DNA of 64,000 bases from Phaeosaccion multiseriatum (Eukaryota > Ochrophyta, other classes). The position numbers were made by a program, and so were the translations under genes. Under the pieces are notes generated by a model, which saw only the letters and a program-made list of their open reading frames with translations, ran no database searches and was not told the DNA's origin. Location: NCBI GenBank assembly GCA_965112735.1, contig OZ218960.1, positions 2,108,001 through 2,172,000 on the forward strand, given 5' to 3'. Shown here in pieces: positions 58,139 to 64,000 of this stretch; the first letter of the stretch is position 1; each line of letters begins with the position of its first letter.

Positions 58139-59217
58139 CTATGCCCAGAATGGGTCGTCCTCGACTTTCCCATCATCTTCTTCGTCTTGTACATCCGCAT
58201 CTTCCTCCTCTCCGCTCCCAACCATGGCAGACGCCGGCTTGTTGGGCTTTACGACGTCTGAGACATCGACTTCTTCCCCTTTCGACCAGAAGCCCTCCAA
58301 ATTGTAGTATGCCCTTGACTTGGGGGTCATGATGTGCACAATAAAGTCCCCGTAATCAAGAAGAATCCAGCCGGATTCGGCCGTTCCTTGCTCCACTCCC
58401 TTTCTTCCGTGTACCTCTTCCATCTGGTCCACAATATTCTGTGTGGCAGCGTCACGGCGAGAGAGGACGACGCGTTATGCTCCAAGAGAGAGAGACTACA
58501 CAGACTACATAACAGCGGAGCCTTCTCCAACATACCTGCGCAATAGCCTGGTTTTGAGGCCTACTGTTTCCAACAAGGAAGAGCATGAAGTCCGTAACAA
58601 CAGTCATGTGCCCGACCTTCAAGCACACAATGTCCTCGGCCTTCCGCGCATCAGCAGCAGCGACAGCAGTGAAGATATTTTCCAAAGTTTTCTCCTCGTC
58701 CACCAGGGGACCGACCATTTCAACCTGCCCGTGCGTGAAAAAAAGGGCGTAGCATGGAGGCAAGGCAGTCAGCCCCAGCAGAGTGACGGGCAGAGAGATT
58801 GGACTCTACAGAGTATACTCGCGGGCAGCAGCAGTTCACAGGAGAGAGAGAGTATAGTCCAAGTTCCAAGTGCTGCCTGACCTGTTTCGTCGACATTCCT
58901 TCCTGTAGAGCCCGCTTCCGCTCCTCCTTCGACCCCCTAGCCTCCTCAGCAGCCATCATCATTCGCGCAGAGGATTTCGCCTCCCTTTGACACCTCACTT
59001 GACAAGCACCCATCGGCTGTGGTCGTACGAGCCCTCTAGGTAGGATTCGCAGCTCTTGCTTCTCCTGCTGCTGCTGCCGCTGCAGTTGCTGTGCCGGCCC
59101 TCGGTGGTACATTGAACAGCTGGGGCTGCCCCCAATGAAAGCTTCAACTCCGCGAAGCGGAGCAGCCGCCACAACCATACATGCCAGTATCCACCCACCG
59201 GAGGTTCTCCCTATCAT
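58139..59217 (-). CDS. RsfS/Iojap ribosome silencing factor, plastid-targeted
   Basis: Exons 59217-58882, 58724-58536 and 58438-58139, all phase 0, encode 274 residues. The start MIGRTSGGWILACMVVAAAP then LRGVEAFIGG has a signal-peptide-like segment and a Phe after Ala, as in ochrophyte bipartite plastid presequences. Residues about 113-235 are the RsfS domain: LENIFTAVAAADARKAEDIV, TDFMLFLVGNSRPQNQAIAQ joined to NIVDQMEEVHGRKG, SGWILLDYGDFIVHIMTPKS and RAYYNLEGFW. The C-terminus is acidic. RsfS binds uL14 and blocks 30S/50S joining. It may act on the plastid ribosome. It is tail to tail with Gα (56 bp). Confidence 0.92.
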
Positions 59218-60049
59218 ACTACTATGCTCTCGGGTGCATAGACAAGTGAGCGTGGAGAAGAGGAAGAGAGGAATCCATGTGTGTGGTTCCCTCATTTACA
59301 CCTTCCACTGCCATCCGGAAAAGTGTTTTTCTTTTTCTTTTTTCCTTCTCTTCTCTCCTCCCCCCCCTCTTCTCCTTCCCCTCCTTTATCTTCTCTCCTG
59401 CAGACTTCGAGTCTTTCGCCTTCCCACCCACTTCCCCCACGCGGCAGCCGATTTCCTGCATGGATGACCTGCAGGCCCAGGCCAACATGATGTTTTTTTT
59501 GCTTCCCTGCTTCTTCCACACCCGCCCGTCGTTTCCTGCACCTTCTCCTCTCCTGTGCCGCCCACCCACTTCCTTCAGGCGGGCCGATTTCCTGCATGGA
59601 TTTTCTTATCCACTCCGTTATCTGGAGACGCATCGCAGCCAGACCAACCCCCTCCTCCTCCTCCCGCCGAGTCTTTCCACATCCTGCACTCGCCATTTGT
59701 GAGTCCCTACTTTTGCTCTTCCCCTCCTGCCTCGCCTCCCCCTTTCACGTTCCTCTCCTCCACTCTCCCTTCTCCCACTTCTTGCCAACTCCAACCCTCT
59801 TCTCTCCTCCTCCTCCTCCTCCTCCCTGCCGAGGGCGCAGCCCGAAGCACCACCTTGTAAAAAGTAACGTTTTTGTTAATCTCCTTCAAATCCCCCTCTC
59901 CTTGTTTCTCCTCCCGCTCATTACTCACTTCTCCCCTTTCCCCTTTCTCTCTCTCTCTCTCTCTCTCTTCTACCTCTGTGGCTATACTATTATGTACTGC
60001 ACCATCCCTCCCCAACCCCCCCAGCCTATATCCCCCCCCCCGTATGTGG
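59218..60049. other. Pyrimidine-rich intergenic stretch
   Basis: About 830 bp of C/T-rich sequence between the RsfS start and the FBPase stop (both minus). Two direct copies of GCCGATTTCCTGCATGGAT lie at about 59446 and 59583, and a (CT) run at about 59947-59968. The open frames are Pro/Ser/Leu artefacts. It holds the RsfS promoter and FBPase 3' UTR. Confidence 0.55.
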
Positions 60050-61610
60050 CTACTTGTAGCCAGCCTCCACGCGGTCAACAAGATGGGGATTGCCAATAAT
60101 GATAGGACACCGCTCGTGGATTGTCTTGGGCACGATCTCCAGGACGCGTTGGATTGACCCATTGAACATACCCGTAGAGGCCTTCCCTCCCGCCTGCTCG
60201 ATGATCAAAGCCATCGGAAAGCCCTCGTACAGAACACGGAGCTTGCCTGTAGTGAGAGAGAGAGGGGGAGAAGGTGGCGGTATGGTTGATGGTTACAGTC
60301 TCACTATACAGGCATTTTACAGTGTGTATGGCTAGAGCATCACCACTCACCCTGGGTGGACCGCTTGTCGGCTGGATACAAGAATACACCTCCGTAGAGG
60401 AGCGTGCGATGGACATCAGACACCATGGATCCGACGTATCTGGCAGCGAAAGGCTTGGGCAGCTCAGTCTTGAAGCCAACTACAGCAGTCTTTATGGCCT
60501 CGTCCCACGACTCCGAGTTGCCCTCATTGCAAGAGTATATACGCTACAGACGAAGGAAGGAAGGAAGGAAGGAAGGAAGGAAGGAAGGAGACCAGTCAGG
60601 CGATGAGGGCAAGCCCGCGTTCACAAATCGAGCTCACACCCCAATAAAGTACTGAGAGCCCACAAGCAAGTACCAGGAGGGGAGAGACAGACACTCCACC
60701 CAAATCCAGCTTCCTCCACCCTCCTCACCTTTGGCTCAGAGGGGATCTGGCAATCTCCAGCCACGTGAATGAATTCGCCGAGCGAGGGGTCCAGCGTGAA
60801 TCTATGTACGCCACTCCCATAAAACGTAACTACCATCTCTGTCGCACTGCCGTACATGCAGTAGCCCGCCACCTTAATGTCAATACCAGCACGGAGAACG
60901 TCATCCATGCTGCCCACTGATGCCGTCGACTTTCGCTCGTAGACAGCAAAGATTGTGCCAGTGGACACGTTGCAGTCAATGTTGCTAGAACCGTCGAGGG
61001 GGTCGAAGGCAACGCAGTACTTCCCCGTGTGGGCCTCATCCACAATGATGGGGTCCTCGTTCTCCTCTGACACAAGGACTGCGCACACGTGAGACATCTG
61101 TAGCGAGCGAGGGACAAAAGGGAGGGAGGGGAGGACAATCAAACAAATTAGCCGAAAAGGAGCCAAAAAAATATAAAGTCTACTCCACCACAACAACGAC
61201 TCCTGTATGCCCTTCTCACCGATAGCGCATTGATCATAATGTCGTTCGACAGCAGGTCCAGCTTCTTGACTTGGTCTCCAGTACTGTTCTCCGCCCCGGC
61301 CAGTCCGTACAAGCCCGCAATGCCTGGAAAGTCAAGAGTTGAAGAAAGCCGGCAAGAGCTCGTCGTCAGCACAACCTCTCCCCCGCTACCGCTGCCGCCA
61401 ATCCAGTGCCAACGAGCAAGGCACTACGACTGCCCGTCACACGATCGACGCACCAGCTTTGCGCACAGCGCGGGTGATGGACTTGCATGAAAGCTGGAGA
61501 GCATTCATCAAAATCGTGAGCTCGTGATCTTTCGTCTCCGACATGACAAAGCTCGACAGGGTAGCGTGAGACACATCCGTCTTCAGCTGGTCGGGGTCGA
61601 AAGAAGCCAT
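60050..61610 (-). CDS. Fructose-1,6-bisphosphatase, cytosolic type
   Basis: Five exons (61610-61454, 61323-61220, 61097-60729, 60543-60351, 60246-60050) give 339 residues. [20 protein letters not shown] has no targeting peptide, so it is probably the cytosolic gluconeogenic enzyme. Landmarks: [29 protein letters not shown], the metal-binding [11 protein letters not shown] (about 118-128), [34 protein letters not shown], and [20 protein letters not shown], then [14 protein letters not shown] at the end. I see no redox-regulatory Cys insert between the early helices. It converts fructose-1,6-bisphosphate to fructose-6-phosphate, needing Mg2+. Intron 3 contains a GGAA microsatellite (60552-60589). 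Confidence 0.96.
60552..60589 (+). repeat. (GGAA)n microsatellite in FBPase intron 3
   Basis: About nine tandem GGAA units. On the coding (minus) strand they are CCTT and form the polypyrimidine tract just before the exon 4 acceptor at 60545-60544. Confidence 0.9.
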
Positions 61611-61775
61611 CCTGCTGCCTCAGGGTATAGAGAGAGAAGACGAAGGTTGCTCTATACAAACGCGTACGATTTCACAAAAAAAGTGGGCGCAGAAACCCGC
61701 AGCCCCATCCCCCGGGGGCCCAGCGAGGGGGCGGCTACGGGCTCGGCATTGAGCACCTCCCCCACCCGGGCGACA
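61611..61775. promoter_or_regulatory. Divergent promoter region, FBPase / eL37
   Basis: 165 bp between the FBPase ATG and the eL37 ATG-only exon. Low-quality open frames on both strands here are not called. Confidence 0.45.
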
Positions 61776-62714
61776 ATGGTGAGTAGAAGCTGATGATGCA
61801 GCAGCAGCGGTAGCAGTAGTGGCGGCGGCAGCAGGGGTGGCAGGTGGGACCGTCGCAGGGGAAAAGTAGCGGGGGCACTTGGCAGTCTTGGCGAGGGAGG
61901 AGGAGCAGCTGGCTGCTACACCAGGACAAGCAGACACCAGACGCCAGCGGCACCAGCAGCAGCAGAAAAGGCGTCTTCACCGCGTGCGAGTTATCGCTGA
62001 GAGTGAACGGCGTTGAGGAGGGGGGAGGGGATTACTTTGCGTGACTGGAAAGGGTGGGAGGATTGGGTCGGGAGGGGTGTTATCAAGGGCAGGTATACAA
62101 GCGGACAGAAGAGGGTATGGGGGCTCTGCTGCTGTGGAACTCGCAAGAAAAGAGAAGGCTCGGAGTTGAGGTCCACTGGCGGCTGGTGGCGCGAAAGTGG
62201 GGATGTCTAGGCTCTCGCTCTCGCAGGGCCTTGGGGGATGAGGAAATCACGTATTGAGAGCGAGCCCCTTCTCCAGGAGAAGGCAACGCAAAACTAACAT
62301 GACACGCGGGCAGCGCGGTTGATTTCGTTCGTGGAGGGAAGAGGGGCAACGTAAGACTGACTGCCTGACTAAATTGGCTAACCTTTTCCCTTTTCCCTCT
62401 CTCTTCTGCTTGCCAAACTCTCTTTCGCCTTCCGAATACAGACGAAGGGAACATCGAGTTTCGGTAAGCGCCACACCAAGACTCACACGGCGTGCAGGCG
62501 ATGTGGACGCACGTCTTTCCATAAACAGAAGAAGATATGCTCTTACTGCGGGTACCCTGGGGCCAAAATGCGTCGGTTCAACTGGAGTGAGAAGGCGAAG
62601 CGCCGTAACACTGAGGGCACTGGACGTATGCGTCACTTGAAGACTATGCCCCGTCGCTTCAAGAATGGTTTCCACGAGGGAAAGACCGCAACGAAGGTGG
62701 TGAAGAGCACATGA
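61776..62714 (+). CDS. RPL37: Cytosolic 60S ribosomal protein eL37
   Basis: Exon 2 (62442-62714) reads [20 protein letters not shown], then [20 protein letters not shown] and [20 protein letters not shown], the whole eL37 with its C-x2-C...C-x2-C zinc site. Family members start M-T-K-G-T, so an ATG-only coding exon is needed. The only ATG directly followed by a good donor upstream is 61776-61778 (GTGAGTAGA), which implies a 663-bp first intron. Product: 91 residues. An intron after the start codon is common in ribosomal protein genes. Exon 2 is near certain; exon 1 is a good inference. Confidence 0.92.
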
Positions 62715-64000
62715 TTTTCCGTCCGAACCATTCTGCTCTAGGAGGAGAAGGAGAAGGGGGGGGGAGGAGATAACCAATTCAAAGCTCGAATATCACCAAG
62801 GACAAATTTTCTGGCTCTTCCCCTGGAGGGCAAAGAAGAGCGAAGGCATGTGTTTCGTCAGCGTGTGGGACAGCTGCCGTGCGCAACGAAACTCGAAGGA
62901 GGGAGCTGGGGGAGGGATGTGGACAGTGTGATGACCGCACAAGACGGAGGCATGGTTCAGCCGCTCAATCATCAATCAAAGCGGCTCACAACGCTAGTGG
63001 CGGTGCGGTGGACTGAGTGGTCTCTCATTTAGAGGGGTTGATGCTACCAAAACTGCCTACCTACTGGGAGGAGCGCCTCTTCTCCCCTTTCGTGTCTGTT
63101 TCAACGTGGAGCAATCAGTCAGCGTGCTGCCAATCAGCGGCAGCCCCCAGTCAGGGAGCGCATGACGTGGAGCAATCAGTCAGCGTGCTGCCAATCAGCG
63201 GCAGCCCCCAGTCAGGGAGCGCATGCTACTCTCCTCCATGCCTGTGTGTCCCTACCGTACCGTCTGCCAAACTCCTTCTCTCGGGTAGATGAAGGCACGT
63301 TAGGGCCGCCCTCCATGCCGGAAAGGTCTCCCCACTTCCCCTCTGATATCGTATCCTTCCTTCTCCGGAGGGCATCTTCTCCCTTGCGCCCCGCGCTTCT
63401 CCATTAACTGCCCCCCTGCCTGCGAGAAACACTGTCTTGGCAAAGGCGGGCTCGATCCAAACCCGGTGCCTATCGAGAGGTCTCCTCCCTTGAAGTTGGG
63501 GGGGGAACTATTCATTGAAAATGTGCCGCCAGGAGAGCCGCGGAAACGATTAGCGTCTCCAACGGAGTGCCGCCCTCCCCGTATACATGCTCCACCCCCA
63601 ACCCCCTTCGCGCCCCCCACCCATGTCCTCCATGCGCCGCATGCGCACCGCCCAGCCCCAACGCCCCCTGTCCTGCTCCGATCTTTGTCTTCGGTTCTTG
63701 AGGAATCCACCCACAGCAGAGGACCGTCCCTGTCTCCTCTCACCAGCAGCTTCCTCAATGGGGGCAGTGGTGGAATCCAGGAGGGGATTTTCCGGCACGC
63801 ATAGCCATCCCATCCTCGCGGTTCTCCTGTGGATGGCGGGGGAGAAGAGAGAGAGCAAGGGGGAGGTGGCGGGCACCACTTGCTGCGATCCTACACCCTG
63901 CCCAGCATATGCCCCCCTGCCACTGATCCAAGAGGGGTGGAGCCTGTTCAATCCCCATTTGCTCATGATTGCTCCTGTGGATCTCTTCTCTTCTTCTGGG
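62715..64000. other. Right-end stretch without a supported gene
   Basis: About 1.29 kb. A G run at 62757-62764 follows the eL37 stop. Open frames at 63300-63966 occur on both strands, are rich in Pro, Arg and Gly, and carry no domain. A neighbouring gene may begin beyond 64000. The 61-bp tandem duplication is listed separately. Confidence 0.45.
63104..63225 (+). repeat. Exact 61-bp tandem duplication with CCAAT-like motifs
   Basis: Copy 1 at 63104-63164 and copy 2 at 63165-63225 are identical by eye. Each begins ACGTGGAGCAATCAGTCAGC and contains GCAATCAG and GCCAATCAG about 25 bp apart, so four CAATCAG motifs occur in 122 bp. This looks like a recent duplication in a promoter-like segment. 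Confidence 0.93.

Noticed and set aside
61620-62257. Signal-peptide-like minus frame (start 61980) and several plus frames upstream of eL37
   Set aside because: They overlap each other in three frames with no family match, and lie in the FBPase/eL37 promoter and the inferred first intron of eL37.
63300-63966. Frames of 112-152 codons on both strands at the right end
   Set aside because: Pro/Arg/Gly-rich, mutually overlapping, no domain; possibly a missed exon of a gene beyond the window, but not supportable.

Overview
The window is nuclear DNA of a compact eukaryotic genome, and an ochrophyte (photosynthetic stramenopile) alga fits best, possibly a eustigmatophyte. Three observations support this. 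An aureochrome-type bZIP plus LOV protein, a family known only from ochrophytes, lies at 6139-7515. The RsfS homologue at 58139-59217 starts with a signal-peptide-like segment followed by a Phe, like the bipartite plastid presequences of red-type secondary plastids. Genes are short, closely packed and split by small GT-AG introns, mostly 60-350 nt. The genus is inference. I found no rRNA, tRNA, CRISPR array, transposase or viral gene.

Layout. 1-11.3 kb: partial EGF-like secreted protein (-), bystin (-), ARM-repeat/BTB-like protein (+), aureochrome-like protein (-), mitochondrial ribosomal protein mL43 (-), C2/membrane/B-lectin-like protein (+), small unknown ORF (-). 11.7-24.1 kb: C-type lectin (+), CNOT4-like RING/RRM protein (-), CstF-64 (-), and a ten-exon STAT-like linker-SH2 protein (+). 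24.1-39.2 kb: NF-YC (+), ADF/cofilin (-), Sec13 (+), the flagellar central-pair protein SPEF2/CPC1 (-), organellar RecA (+), dynein-2 light intermediate chain (-), SF-assemblin (+), unknown protein (-). 39.2-54.4 kb: short unknown protein (+), SAPS-domain PP6 regulatory subunit (-), TM9SF nonaspanin (+), a J-domain/ankyrin/UBA fusion (-), signal peptidase subunit SPC22/23 (-). 54.4-62.7 kb: kinase with KHA/DCX-like N-terminus (-), G-protein alpha subunit (+), RsfS/Iojap (-), fructose-1,6-bisphosphatase (-), ribosomal protein eL37 (+). 62.7-64 kb: no gene I can support, but a 61-bp tandem duplication rich in CCAAT motifs.

How the genes relate. There are no operons. Many neighbours are divergent pairs sharing 130-420 bp, and many are tail-to-tail pairs with only 16-100 bp between stop codons. 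Three flagellar-apparatus genes (SPEF2, DYNC2LI1, SF-assemblin) sit within 9.3 kb, two of them sharing one divergent promoter, so the organism probably makes or recently made flagella. Several regulatory proteins (CNOT4, CstF-64, aureochrome-like, STAT-like, J/ankyrin/UBA) carry long CAG-encoded glutamine tracts. A family of GC-rich intergenic repeats (cores GATAGCGGATAGC and CGGTAGCACGTCAGG) recurs at about 7.7, 18.1-18.5, 23.9, 52.3 and 53.8-54.1 kb.

The items most worth a second look are the STAT-like gene, the aureochrome paralogue whose LOV domain has lost the flavin-contacting residues, the flagellar gene pair, the J/ankyrin/UBA fusion, the dispersed repeat family, and the 540-nt nested polypyrimidine satellite inside a TM9SF intron. 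Exon boundaries were read by hand from splice consensus, frame and family similarity; no alignment or RNA evidence was available.
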